DNA from: Chitinophaga parva
GTDB lineage: Bacteria > Bacteroidota > Bacteroidia > Chitinophagales > Chitinophagaceae
Assembly: GCF_003071345.1 (NCBI RefSeq)
Contig: NZ_QCYK01000003.1
Span: 868,001 to 932,000 of the forward strand
Reading direction: 5' to 3'
DNA: 64,000 nucleotides
Shown here: positions 19,044-27,389 of the stretch, piece by piece
Numbering within the stretch: the stretch's first letter is position 1
Layout: the number at the start of each line of letters is the position of its first letter
Made by a program: the position numbers and the translations under genes
Notes under the pieces: generated by a model
Told to the model about the DNA's origin: nothing
The model's database searches: none
What the model saw: the letters and a program-made list of their open reading frames with translations, nothing else

Positions 19044-19735
19044 GCCTTCAGCCGCAGCGCGGCCAGGTATTTATCAATGTATTCCTGCTCGTATTTGGAA
19101 CGGTACTGCATAATGAAGCGGGGATGCTCCAGCGGTACCAGTTTTTTAAAGAATTTATATTTTTCATTGGCCTGCTGCACAAAAGCGGCATTCTTTCCCG
19201 TGCCCAGCACATAACCTACTTTACGGTCAATGCCCCATTCCAGTTGCTCCTGCAGCTTACTGATCATGAAATCATACACCAGCGAGGTAAGTTCCCTGGT
19301 GTCGTAGTAATTGTAATTCACTTCCCGGCCTTTGCCCTTATCCATCACAAAGCCCAGCGGGCACATAGACGTGAAATAAAAGTGCCTGCAGAATTTCTTC
19401 AACCCGCCGTAAGCATCGATCATGTCGTGCACGAACACGGCAGACTGCTCATGCGTTTGCAGCCCGCCCTGGAAGCTGATCCCGGCCTTTTCGGTGAGGC
19501 GTTTGGTATCCGTAAAAGGCACCCCGGTAACACCCGCGCCAAAGCGCCCGGGATTGATGCCTACCAGCATGCGGCGCTCACCGTTATCGTTATAGAACTT
19601 GCGGTAAAACTGCTCCATGATGCCGCGGGCTTCCTGTCCTTCTTCAAAAGGGTACATCATGCGGATGCCCGCCGGCAGCCGGCCTGTAAAGTGGAGGTGC
19701 GTGTTGAAATCAATTACTTTTTCGCCAAAGGTCAT
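19040..19735 (-). CDS. SMUG2-type uracil-DNA glycosylase family protein (DUF4918)
   Basis: 231 residues. GINPGRFGAGVTGVPFTD is close to motif 1 of SMUG glycosylases (GMNPGPFGMxQTGVPFG), and LEHPRFIMQYR near the C-terminus takes the place of motif 2 (HPSPR). The middle segment FYFTSMCPLGFV resembles the substrate-pocket strand of the family. Proteins like this in Bacteroidota are named SMUG2 and are expected to excise damaged uracil-type bases from DNA. ATG at 19735 is used; a GTG two codons upstream (19741) is also possible. Downstream in orientation of the YeeE pair, 25 bp apart, but a functional link is not evident. Confidence 0.82.
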   Translation of the reverse strand: MTFGEKVIDFNTHLHFTGRLPAGIRMMYPFEEGQEARGIMEQFYRKFYNDNGERRMLVGINPGRFGAGVTGVPFTDTKRLTEKAGISFQGGLQTHEQSAVFVHDMIDAYGGLKKFCRHFYFTSMCPLGFVMDKGKGREVNYNYYDTRELTSLVYDFMISKLQEQLEWGIDRKVGYVLGTGKNAAFVQQANEKYKFFKKLVPLEHPRFIMQYRSKYEQEYIDKYLAALRLKA

Positions 19736-19760
19736 GGGCACAAGTTACGCATGACGGTCA

Positions 19761-20237
19761 TCAATGTGGCAACTTTTGCCGTACTTTTCCGTACACCCAG
19801 GTGCCTGCAATAGCACTCAGCAGGGTTACGGTCACCACGGTGGCACCCGTGCCTATCTGTGCGTACAGCGGGCCGGGGCAGGCGCCGGTGAGGGCCCATC
19901 CAAAGCCGAAACACAGCCCGCCCAAGATCTGCCCTTTGTGAAACGATTTCACCGGGAAAGTGACCGGCTGCCCGGAAAATGTTTTTACGCGGAAGCGCTT
20001 AATGATCCACACACTGATCATACCCGTAACTACCGCGGAGCCGATGACGCCATACATATGGAAGGATTGTAAGCGGAACATTTCCTGGATGCGGAACCAG
20101 GAGATCACTTCGGCCTTGGTAAGCACAATGCCAAAGTAAGTGCCTGCCAGGATGTACATCCACCATTGTTTTTCCCATCCGCCGGGCACCTTGCTGGTGG
20201 CGGCTTCCCGGGCTACTTCAAAATCTGTTTCCTGCAT
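19761..20237 (-). CDS. YeeE/YedE family transporter half (DUF6691 type)
   Basis: 158 residues with about four membrane segments (WWMYILAGTYFGIVL, FHMYGVIGSAVVTGMI, GGLCFGFGWALTGACPGP, TVVTVTLLSAIAGTWVYG). GFGWALTGACPGPLYAQIG carries the conserved Cys of the YeeE/YedE family, in which membrane cysteines pass thiosulfate or related sulfur species. It starts 13 bp after the neighbouring half-transporter, so the two are co-transcribed and likely form one transporter. In other bacteria the two halves are fused in a single ~350-residue protein. Confidence 0.8.
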   Translation of the reverse strand: MQETDFEVAREAATSKVPGGWEKQWWMYILAGTYFGIVLTKAEVISWFRIQEMFRLQSFHMYGVIGSAVVTGMISVWIIKRFRVKTFSGQPVTFPVKSFHKGQILGGLCFGFGWALTGACPGPLYAQIGTGATVVTVTLLSAIAGTWVYGKVRQKLPH

Positions 20238-20250
20238 TATTCAGAAAAAT

Positions 20251-20814
20251 TTAAAGGCTTAAGATAATAGGAACCACCAGGTTGGCCACCAGGAAACCGC
20301 CCGCCATAAAGCAGCAGGTAGCCACCAGGGAGGGCCATTGCAAATTAGACAGGCCCATGATAGCATGCCCGCTGGTGCAGCCACCTGCATAGCGGGTACC
20401 AAAGCCCACCAGGAAGCCGCCCACCACCATCAGGATAAAGCCGCGCAAGGTGAGCAGGGCCGGCCAGTTAAACAGTTGCACCGGCACCAGCCCGTCAAGG
20501 TTGGTAATGCCATGTGCGGCCAGGCTTTCCGCCAGTTTAGGATGCAGTACCACCGGCTCGGGATTGTGCAGCAGGGTAGCCGCGATCATACCACCCAGCA
20601 GGATGCCGAGGGCAAAGAACAGGTTCCAGGACTCCTGTTTCCAGTTATACTTAAAGAATTCAATATCGCCGGGCATGCAGGCCGCACAGATGTGGCGCAG
20701 CGTGGATGAAATGCCAAACTGCCGGTTGCCCAGCAGCAGTAACAAAGGCACGGTAAGCCCGATCAGTGGCCCCGCCACGTACCAGGGCCAGGGGGAGGAG
20801 ATGGTGTGGAGCAT
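20251..20814 (-). CDS. YeeE/YedE family sulfur transporter half
   Basis: 187 residues, about five membrane segments. HICAACMPGD and GTRYAGGCTSGHAIMGLSNLQWPSL are family motifs; cysteines in such motifs line the thiosulfate path in TsuA. It is the first gene of a pair with the DUF6691 half, 13 bp apart. Substrate (thiosulfate or another sulfane sulfur compound) is inferred from the family. A thioredoxin gene lies upstream on the same strand but is separated by about 180 bp with an inverted repeat. Confidence 0.85.
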   Translation of the reverse strand: MLHTISSPWPWYVAGPLIGLTVPLLLLLGNRQFGISSTLRHICAACMPGDIEFFKYNWKQESWNLFFALGILLGGMIAATLLHNPEPVVLHPKLAESLAAHGITNLDGLVPVQLFNWPALLTLRGFILMVVGGFLVGFGTRYAGGCTSGHAIMGLSNLQWPSLVATCCFMAGGFLVANLVVPIILSL

Positions 20815-20843
20815 GTAAAGTGGTGTTTGTCTTGGTTTTTTAA

Positions 20844-20991
20844 GTCTTAGGTCCTAGGTCTTAGGTGATGTTTAAAAAGATAAACGTCATTGATGCAAAC
20901 TACGAAGAAAGGGATACCACAAGCGTGACACCCCTTACGCGAAATTAATTAAATAAATAAGGCACTGCTCTTAATACCCAGGACCTAAGAC
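20844..20991. repeat. Inverted repeat flanking the thioredoxin-yeeE intergenic region
   Basis: GTCTTAGGTCCT at 20844-20855 with its exact complement AGGACCTAAGAC at 20980-20991; the left side carries a second offset copy (GGTCTTAGGT from 20857). The same 12-mer AGGACCTAAGAC recurs at 38175-38186. Confidence 0.75.
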
Positions 20992-20997
20992 CATTCT

Positions 20998-21318
20998 TTA
21001 CCCTACATGCTGCTGCAATACCTGTAACAACTGGTGGGCCGGCATCACGCCACTCTGGCGCCACAGGAGCTTGCCTTCTTTGAAAAGCATCAGCGTAGGC
21101 ACGCCACTGATCTGCCATTCCTGCGACAGTTTCGGGTTCTTGTCCACGTCTATCTTCAGGATGCGCACTTTATCGCCGGTTTTGGCTTTTACGTCTTTTA
21201 AAATGGGAGCCAGCTGTTTACAGGGCCCGCACCATTCCGCGGAAAAGTCCAGCAGCACCGGGGTACTGCCCTGCAGGATGGCCTGCAGTTTCTGATCGGC
21301 CTGTTCGGATGTATGCAT
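20998..21318 (-). CDS. trxA: Thioredoxin
   Basis: 106 residues from ATG at 21318, matching the usual thioredoxin length; a longer start at 21345 would add an unrelated tail. FSAEWCGPCKQLAPIL has the redox pair Cys30/Cys33, and VDKNPKLSQEWQISGVPTLMLFKEGK holds the cis-Pro loop. It is a cytoplasmic disulfide reductase. The trxA label reflects family membership; whether it is the main thioredoxin of the cell cannot be told. Confidence 0.92.
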   Translation of the reverse strand: MHTSEQADQKLQAILQGSTPVLLDFSAEWCGPCKQLAPILKDVKAKTGDKVRILKIDVDKNPKLSQEWQISGVPTLMLFKEGKLLWRQSGVMPAHQLLQVLQQHVG

Positions 21319-21429
21319 AAAAATTATTTTAGTGTTTGTACCCATTGTTGTTACAAAGTCTCTGCCAGTCCGTATTTCCGGCCCTTATGGCAGTCTGCTG
21401 GATTTGCTAAAAAAATTGGCAAAAATACC

Positions 21430-21437
21430 TATCTTCG
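21430..21437 (+). promoter_or_regulatory. -7 promoter element TATCTTCG before helicase gene
   Basis: One-base variant of TAnnTTTG, 23 bases before the ATG at 21461. A TTTG at 21403-21406 lies 23 bases upstream, a little further than ideal. Confidence 0.42.
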
Positions 21438-21460
21438 CTGCCTGACTACCCAATAAGAGA

Positions 21461-23296
21461 ATGACACCCACGCATACATTAGACCTGAGCAATGAAACCT
21501 TTACGCTGGCCGCCAATTTCGTGATGAACACCACCCGGCACATGTTCCTCACCGGTAAGGCTGGCACCGGCAAGACCACCTTCCTGCGCTACGTGCGGGA
21601 AAATGTAAAAAAGAACACCGTGATCGTAGCGCCCACCGGCGTAGCAGCTATCAATGCGGGCGGAGTTACCGTGCATTCCTTTTTCCAGCTGCCCTTTGCC
21701 CCATTCCTGCCGGAAAGCAATGGCCTGTTCCAGGGCGGTCCTCCGGGCGGTAGCAACCACCCGTTATTGAAGGGGCTGCGCATTGGCGCGGAAAAGAAAG
21801 CCCTGATGCTGGAAATGGAATTGCTGATCATTGATGAGGTGTCTATGCTGCGGGCGGACATGCTGGATGCAATGGACCTCATCCTGCGCCATATCCGCAA
21901 GCAGCCCGTGCAGCCTTTCGGGGGCGTACAGGTGGTCTACATCGGCGACCTGTTCCAGTTGCCGCCGGTGGTGCCGCCGGACCAATGGGAACTGCTGGCG
22001 CCGCATTATCCCAGCCCATTCTTCTTCCATGCCTGGGCGGTGAAGCAAAACCCGCCATTATATGTATCCCTCCAAAAGATTTACCGACAAAACGACCGGT
22101 TGTTCATAGACCTGCTGAACCGGGTGCGCAATGCGGAAGTACAGCCGGCAGACCTGGCCGTGCTGAATGAACGCTACACGGAAGACTTTGACCAGGAGCA
22201 GCACAAGGGCTACATTACCCTTACCACGCATAACAGTAAAGCGGAGTCCATCAACCTGGATGCACTGGAAGCCCTGCCCACAGCGCTGCATACGTTTGAA
22301 GGCCGTATCACCGGCGACTTTTCAGACAAGAACCTGCCCAATGAAATGACGCTTTCGCTCAAGGAAGGCGCCCAGGTCATGTTCCTGAAAAATGACACGG
22401 AGAAAGTACGGCGCTTTTACAATGGCAAGATCGGCGTGATCCGGAGCATTGATAAAAAACGCATCGTAGTAGGCTTTGAGGGGGAAGATACGGAGCTGGA
22501 AGTGGAGGAGGAGACCTGGCGGAATATCCGTTACCATTTTAACGTGCAGACCCGCCGCATTGAGGAAGAGGAGATCGGCACCTTTACCCAGTACCCTATC
22601 CGCCTGGCATGGGCCATTACCATCCACAAAAGCCAGGGCCTTACGTTCCAGAAAGCCGTGATCGATGCGGGCGATGCTTTTGCCGCCGGGCAGGTGTACG
22701 TGGCGCTGAGCCGCTGCGTGAGCCTGGAAGGCATGGTGTTGCGTAGCCGCATTGGGGCCGGTGCTATTTATACCGATGCGGAAGTAATGGCCTTTGCCCG
22801 CCAGGAATCCGGTGTGCAGGAATTACACAACCAGTTTTCCAATGAGAAACACCGCACGCTGGTGCACCGGTATTTGTCGTTATTCCAATGGCAGTTCATC
22901 ACGGATTACCTGCAGGACCAAAAGGCCAAAACCCAGATGAAAAGTTTTCCCGAGCGCCAGCCCGCCATTGCATTTTTCAATGACCTGATCGTGAAGGCAG
23001 AAAAGCAACAGGCGGTGTCAGAAACTTTCCAGCGCCAGTTGTTACAGTTGCTGCAACAAACGATTGCCACCGGCGATGCCACCCAGCTGGAAACCAGGCT
23101 GCAGGCGGGTTTGAACTATTTCAGGAAGATCCTCGATGAAGAATTGATCCAGCCCCTGCATGCACATGTGGAAGAGATGAAAACCAAAACGGGTGTGGGC
23201 CGTTACCTGGTGCAGCTGGAGCCACTGGAAGAATTGCTGCACGGGAAAATGCGGCGGCTCATGGCACCGGATGAAGTGCCGGTAGCGGAAGCATAA
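21461..23296 (+). CDS. Pif1/RecD-like ATP-dependent DNA helicase
   Basis: 611 residues, superfamily 1B helicase. FLTGKAGTGKTTFLRYV is Walker A (residues 32-40), then APTGVAAINAGGVTVHSFF (motif Ia region), LLIIDEVSMLRADMLD (Walker B), VVYIGDLFQLPPVV (motif III) and, after a long insert, WAITIHKSQGLTFQKAVID and GQVYVALSRCVSLEGM (motifs V and VI). This arrangement is typical of Pif1-like helicases of Bacteroidota, which act on replication or recombination intermediates. The last ~150 residues are helical and have no motif I recognise; a helix-rich accessory region is common there. Confidence 0.9.
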   Translation: MTPTHTLDLSNETFTLAANFVMNTTRHMFLTGKAGTGKTTFLRYVRENVKKNTVIVAPTGVAAINAGGVTVHSFFQLPFAPFLPESNGLFQGGPPGGSNHPLLKGLRIGAEKKALMLEMELLIIDEVSMLRADMLDAMDLILRHIRKQPVQPFGGVQVVYIGDLFQLPPVVPPDQWELLAPHYPSPFFFHAWAVKQNPPLYVSLQKIYRQNDRLFIDLLNRVRNAEVQPADLAVLNERYTEDFDQEQHKGYITLTTHNSKAESINLDALEALPTALHTFEGRITGDFSDKNLPNEMTLSLKEGAQVMFLKNDTEKVRRFYNGKIGVIRSIDKKRIVVGFEGEDTELEVEEETWRNIRYHFNVQTRRIEEEEIGTFTQYPIRLAWAITIHKSQGLTFQKAVIDAGDAFAAGQVYVALSRCVSLEGMVLRSRIGAGAIYTDAEVMAFARQESGVQELHNQFSNEKHRTLVHRYLSLFQWQFITDYLQDQKAKTQMKSFPERQPAIAFFNDLIVKAEKQQAVSETFQRQLLQLLQQTIATGDATQLETRLQAGLNYFRKILDEELIQPLHAHVEEMKTKTGVGRYLVQLEPLEELLHGKMRRLMAPDEVPVAEA

Positions 23297-23479
23297 CAAT
23301 CATTTCACATCGTTTAAGCCCCGCAAACCCAATCAGCGTGCGCTTTTCCGCGCAACGTTGTATAGCGCATTCTACATTTTGACGCGCAGATGCACAACCC
23401 GCAGTGTTGTTGGTATGCGCCCCGTTGCAATTCATGGCTGGCCTGTTGTTTGTGCGGAAAAACACAAAACAGTTAAACT

Positions 23480-24556
23480 ATGAAAAAGACTTCCGCAAAG
23501 AACACGACCAACCGTTCGGCCAAAGCAACGGGTGGCCGCGCTTCCGGCAGGACGCAACGCGCATCCGCCAATGCCAGAAGTGCTGCTGCCGGTAGTCGTA
23601 AAGCTGCCACTTCCCGCACAGGTACGGGAAGCAAACCCACCGCCAAAAAAGCCACTGCAAAAGCTGCCGCAAAACCCAAATCCAAAGCAGCTGCCAGTTC
23701 AAGATCCAAAGTAGCTGCAAAACCCAAGGCTGGAACCGCCGCCAAGGCCGCTCCTAAAAAAGCAACATCCCGCAGTACGGTGGCCCGCCGCGCCGCACCC
23801 AAAACGCCAGTGCGCAATAGTCGCAGTGCCACCCGCAAACAAGCCAGCACTAAAGACCTGCTCCTGGAATTGTTCCATGATGAGATCAAGGACATTTACT
23901 GGGCAGAGAAAAATATCATCAAAGCCCTGCCCAGATTGAAAAAGGCCGCCACCTCACCGGCGCTGCAGGCCGCTTTCGATGCGCACCTGGCCCAGACCCG
24001 GGAGCACGCCAGCCGCCTGGAAGAAGTATTTAAAAAGCTGGATAAAAAAGTGCAGGCCAAGAAATGCGATGCCATGGAAGGCCTCCTGAAAGAAAGCGAA
24101 TCCATCATCAGCGACACCGAAGCCGGCACTGCCACCCGCGACGTAGGCCTCATCCTGGCCGCACAGAAAGTGGAGCACTACGAGATAGCTACCTACGGAG
24201 GCCTGGCACAGCTGGCCCGCACTTTGCGCCTGGGTGACATTGAAGCCCTGCTGGAAACTACTTTACAAGAAGAAAAAGACACCGATATGAAACTCACTAA
24301 CATCGCAGAAAACCATGTAAACTACGATGCCCTTGCAGAGAGCGAAGGCTTCCAATCCGCCACCAGCAACGTTTTCATAGCGGTCGAGGCCAACGTGGGC
24401 GGGGAGGAAGATGATGCTGACGAAGATGAAGAAGAGGATATTGATTTTGAGGAAGCTGACATTGACATAGACGAAGACGAGGAGGATGAAGAGGATGAGG
24501 ACGACTATGAAGACCTCGATGAAGACGAGGAAGAAGAGGATGATGAACAGCGCTGA
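23480..24556 (+). CDS. Ferritin-like DUF892 (YciF-type) protein with basic N-tail and acidic C-tail
   Basis: 358 residues in three parts. Residues 1-124 are low-complexity Lys/Ala/Arg/Ser-rich (repeats such as KKATAKAAAKPKSKAA), like eukaryotic histone H1 tails or mycobacterial/Bacteroidota DNA-binding tails. Residues 125-285 are a DUF892/YciF ferritin-like four-helix bundle: FHDEIKDIYWAEKNI, REHASRLEEVF, KVEHYEIATYG and LQEEKDTDMKL supply the Glu/His/Asp expected at a di-iron site (e.g. Glu135, Glu143, Glu175, His176, Glu232, Glu235). Residues 309-356 are almost only Asp and Glu. DUF892 proteins are linked to stress. The basic tail suggests DNA binding and the acidic tail self-shielding or metal binding; this is inference. 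Monocistronic. Confidence 0.85.
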   Translation: MKKTSAKNTTNRSAKATGGRASGRTQRASANARSAAAGSRKAATSRTGTGSKPTAKKATAKAAAKPKSKAAASSRSKVAAKPKAGTAAKAAPKKATSRSTVARRAAPKTPVRNSRSATRKQASTKDLLLELFHDEIKDIYWAEKNIIKALPRLKKAATSPALQAAFDAHLAQTREHASRLEEVFKKLDKKVQAKKCDAMEGLLKESESIISDTEAGTATRDVGLILAAQKVEHYEIATYGGLAQLARTLRLGDIEALLETTLQEEKDTDMKLTNIAENHVNYDALAESEGFQSATSNVFIAVEANVGGEEDDADEDEEEDIDFEEADIDIDEDEEDEEDEDDYEDLDEDEEEEDDEQR

Positions 24557-24684
24557 GATACATATCCATTATAAAGCGAAAACCTACCGGCGGGGCATTT
24601 GCAACGCCGGTTTTTTATTTGGTACACATCATTCCGCCACCTTGATTCAACACCATTCCCGTGCAGGCTTACACCGCTTTCCAA

Positions 24685-24692
24685 TATCTTTG
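24685..24692 (+). promoter_or_regulatory. -7 promoter element TATCTTTG before the LCM methyltransferase gene
   Basis: Exact TAnnTTTG match 16 bases before ATG 24709. It lies downstream of a GTG at 24661, so that GTG cannot be the start of a transcript from this promoter. Confidence 0.52.
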
Positions 24693-24708
24693 TGTAAAGC
24701 CCGTTCCC

Positions 24709-25587
24709 ATGGAAGCTCCTACGCGAAATTTTACGATCATCAGCCCCACCGCCAGGGCCTTGCTGCTCATGAAATCTGTGACCCGCATTCCTTTTGCGCA
24801 TGCCGCCGCAAAACTCGTCGCATCGCCCGCGGAAATGGACGACATTGAGCACCAGCTCTCCAACCTGAGTTTCCTGCGCCGGGTGCTGCATTTTGAAAAC
24901 CGCTACTGGACCACCGAACAATTATACCGCCGCCAGCCTACCAGCAACGTGCTGGAACTATGCGCCGGTTATTCCTTCCGCGGGCTGCTGCATGTTACGC
25001 AGGCACCGGTGCATTACGTAGATACAGACCTGCCGGATGTGATAGCCACCAAGCGCCTGCTGGTAACACAGTTGCTCCAGGACCAGTGCCTCTCCGTGCG
25101 TGGTCCCCTGCATTTACAGCCCCTCAACGCCCTGGACGAAGTTTCTTTCTGGCAGGCCATAGACCTGCTGCCCGCCGGCCCGCTCACCATCCTCAATGAA
25201 GGCCTGCTCATGTATCTCAATGAAGCGGAGAAGCGCCAGCTTTGCGGCATCATTCATAAAATACTGGAAGTGCGGGGCGGCGCCTGGATCACCGGCGATG
25301 CGTATATACAAAGGGATACCAGTGCAGACCCGCCGCCCAATGACGAACAAAGCCTGCAACTGGCGGCCTTCCTGGCCTATCATAATATTGAAGAGAACAA
25401 ATTTGCCAGCCTGGAAGCGGCAGAAGCATTCTTCAACAGCTGTGGCTTTGTAGTGAAAGACCGGATGGCGGTATCGTGGGAAGACCTGTCGCTGTTGCCC
25501 CGCATCAAAGCCCTGATGCCCCCGGAAGCACAACGTACAAAAGGGGCCTGGAAATTGCGGGAAAGCTGGCGCCTGGAAATAGGTTAA
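24709..25587 (+). CDS. Leucine carboxyl methyltransferase (LCM/PPM1) family class I SAM-dependent methyltransferase
   Basis: 292 residues. VLELCAGYSFRGLL is the SAM-binding motif I, YVDTDLPDVIATKR the acidic loop after strand 2 and its typical LCM continuation, and LTILNEGLLMYLNEAEKRQL the strand-4/helix segment characteristic of the LCM family (..GLLMYL...). Bacterial members methylate small-molecule carboxylates or hydroxyls, often in secondary metabolism; no biosynthetic cluster is present here, so the substrate is unknown. Start ATG 24709 is chosen because a promoter element lies just before it. Confidence 0.82.
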   Translation: MEAPTRNFTIISPTARALLLMKSVTRIPFAHAAAKLVASPAEMDDIEHQLSNLSFLRRVLHFENRYWTTEQLYRRQPTSNVLELCAGYSFRGLLHVTQAPVHYVDTDLPDVIATKRLLVTQLLQDQCLSVRGPLHLQPLNALDEVSFWQAIDLLPAGPLTILNEGLLMYLNEAEKRQLCGIIHKILEVRGGAWITGDAYIQRDTSADPPPNDEQSLQLAAFLAYHNIEENKFASLEAAEAFFNSCGFVVKDRMAVSWEDLSLLPRIKALMPPEAQRTKGAWKLRESWRLEIG

Positions 25588-25680
25588 CTTTCAACAAGAG
25601 AATGTGTCATAAGTGCAATGAATAGCTGTTTTGTGAATACGTTGAATCTTTACATTTGATAGACCAAAAAAATCTGCATC

Positions 25681-26754
25681 ATGCTTACTCTCGATGGCAT
25701 CCAGTCCTTGCTGGGACAGGAATCAGACTCCTTATTACAACACACCTGCAACACCATTTCCAGGAATGATCTTTACCTGCCTGGCCCCAGTACGATCGAA
25801 GATGTATACCTGGGCAGCAACCGCAATCCCCAGGTATTGCGCAGCCTTGGCCAGTTGTTTAACCATGGCCGCCTGGCCGGCACCGGCTACATGTCTATCC
25901 TGCCGGTAGACCAGGGCATAGAGCACAGCGGCGGCGCCTCCTTTGCAAAGAACCCGGAATATTTCAATCCGCTTAATATCACCAAACTGGCCGTGGAAGG
26001 TGGCTGCAATGCGGTGGCCACTACGTTTGGCGCACTGGCGCTGGCTTCCCGTCATTACGCGCACAAGATCCCCTTCATTGTAAAGATCAATCACAACGAG
26101 CTGCTGACCTACCCGAATAAATTTGACCAGGTGATGTTTGGCACCGTGCGTGATGCCTGGAACCTGGGCGCCGTGGCCGTAGGTGCCACCATTTATTTTG
26201 GTTCTGAACAGTCGGACCGCCAGATCGTGGAAGTGTCCCGCGCATTTGAAGAAGCCCATAGCCTGGGCATGGCCACCATCCTGTGGTGCTACCTGCGCAA
26301 TGATGCCTTTAAGAAAGACAAGGATTACCATCTTTCCGCCGACCTGACCGGGCAGGCTAACCACATTGGCGTTACCATCCAGGCGGATATCATCAAGCAA
26401 AAGCAACCGGAAAATAATGGCGGTTACAAAGCCCTGAACACCGGCAGTTCCAGCTACGGCAAACTGGATGAACGCATCTACACCCAGCTCACCACGGACC
26501 ATCCCATAGACCTCTGCCGCTACCAGGTGGCTAATTGCTACATGGGCCGCATAGGCCTCATCAACTCCGGTGGCGCCTCCAGCGGCGACAAGGACCTGGC
26601 CCAGGCCGTACGCTCCGCCGTGATCAATAAACGCGCGGGTGGCGCGGGATTGATCTCCGGCAGAAAGGCTTTCCAAAGGCCCATGAAAGAAGGCGTGGAG
26701 ATGCTGAATGCCATACAGGACGTGTACCTGGAAAAGCAGGTAACGGTGGCATAG
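25681..26754 (+). CDS. fbaB: Class I fructose-bisphosphate aldolase (FbaB/DhnA type)
   Basis: 357 residues. It cleaves fructose-1,6-bisphosphate to the two triose phosphates through a Schiff-base lysine, in glycolysis and gluconeogenesis. [57 protein letters not shown] and [14 protein letters not shown] fit the archaeal-type class I aldolases, which share no close identity with the animal enzyme. The family length is about 350 in E. coli FbaB. ATG at 25681 follows an A-rich leader. A perfect hairpin lies about 90 bp downstream. Confidence 0.92.
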   Translation: MLTLDGIQSLLGQESDSLLQHTCNTISRNDLYLPGPSTIEDVYLGSNRNPQVLRSLGQLFNHGRLAGTGYMSILPVDQGIEHSGGASFAKNPEYFNPLNITKLAVEGGCNAVATTFGALALASRHYAHKIPFIVKINHNELLTYPNKFDQVMFGTVRDAWNLGAVAVGATIYFGSEQSDRQIVEVSRAFEEAHSLGMATILWCYLRNDAFKKDKDYHLSADLTGQANHIGVTIQADIIKQKQPENNGGYKALNTGSSSYGKLDERIYTQLTTDHPIDLCRYQVANCYMGRIGLINSGGASSGDKDLAQAVRSAVINKRAGGAGLISGRKAFQRPMKEGVEMLNAIQDVYLEKQVTVA

Positions 26755-26845
26755 TGCATTGCCCCGGGAATGCCGGGCGCAAAGAGCAATGTCCTTAAAA
26801 GGGGACAAACCCGGCGCGATGTTCAAAAAGAAACTCCTTAAAATA

Positions 26846-26878
26846 ATAAGTGCCCCGGCGGCCAGCCGGGGCACTTAT
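26846..26878. terminator. Strong hairpin between convergent genes
   Basis: A 14-bp perfect stem (26846-26859 with 26865-26878) with a five-base loop, between the aldolase gene and the convergent small orphan gene. The flanking T runs are weak, so termination is inferred from position. Confidence 0.6.
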
Positions 26879-26915
26879 GCATACTAATAACTTAATATAA
26901 ATTCTTTAAAAATAT

Positions 26916-27161
26916 CTATGCTTCTCCCCGAAGCGTCATTTCAATCTGCTGCCGGGTGTCAGTTGTAAATCCCTCAAGTTCGATCTTGGGATGCTGATCC
27001 AGGTTGATGCAGATCTTACCGTCCTCGTGGGCCATCAGGTCTTCCAAGGGCTCCAGTAAGGCAAATAGCAGGTTTTTGGCTGATTCGGCCAACTGATTGA
27101 GGATAGAGTCTTCCATCTGGAAGTACTCCCTGTTTTTGAAGGAGTAGGTTACTTGTACCAT
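26916..27161 (-). CDS. Small protein of unknown function
   Basis: 81 residues from ATG at 27161; a start at 27227 would add an unlikely leader. I do not recognise it. It is acidic, has no membrane segment or signal peptide, and contains MEDSILNQLAESAKNLLFAL and GKICINLDQHPKIELEGF, suggesting one helix and a beta hairpin. The AT-rich upstream region has palindromes. It lies alone between the aldolase and dipeptidyl peptidase genes. Confidence 0.6.
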   Translation of the reverse strand: MVQVTYSFKNREYFQMEDSILNQLAESAKNLLFALLEPLEDLMAHEDGKICINLDQHPKIELEGFTTDTRQQIEMTLRGEA

Positions 27162-27211
27162 GTAAAAAAGGGTTTCGGATACACTAAATGTTAAATGACG
27201 TCTCTGAGATA

Positions 27212-27249
27212 AAGATATAAAAAACATTAAATTATATAAATTTATATCT
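27212..27249 (-). promoter_or_regulatory. AT-rich palindromic region upstream of the small orphan gene
   Basis: ATATAAATTTATAT at 27234-27247 is a perfect 14-bp palindrome; AGATATAAA near 27213 and TTTATATCT at 27241-27249 form a second inverted pair. They lie 50-90 bases upstream of the orphan start, a place for an operator, but short AT palindromes can arise by chance. Confidence 0.3.
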
Positions 27250-27389
27250 CTTAAATTTTGGAGAAAGCCTGTTGATGGTGGATAACTGGGGTGGGCTTCA
27301 CATAGAATTAAGCCAAATCAGCCTATTTCTGTTAATATTCAGTCAGGTTTTCGGTTTATCTTTCGGCACTAAAAATTTCCAGCAGGCCT

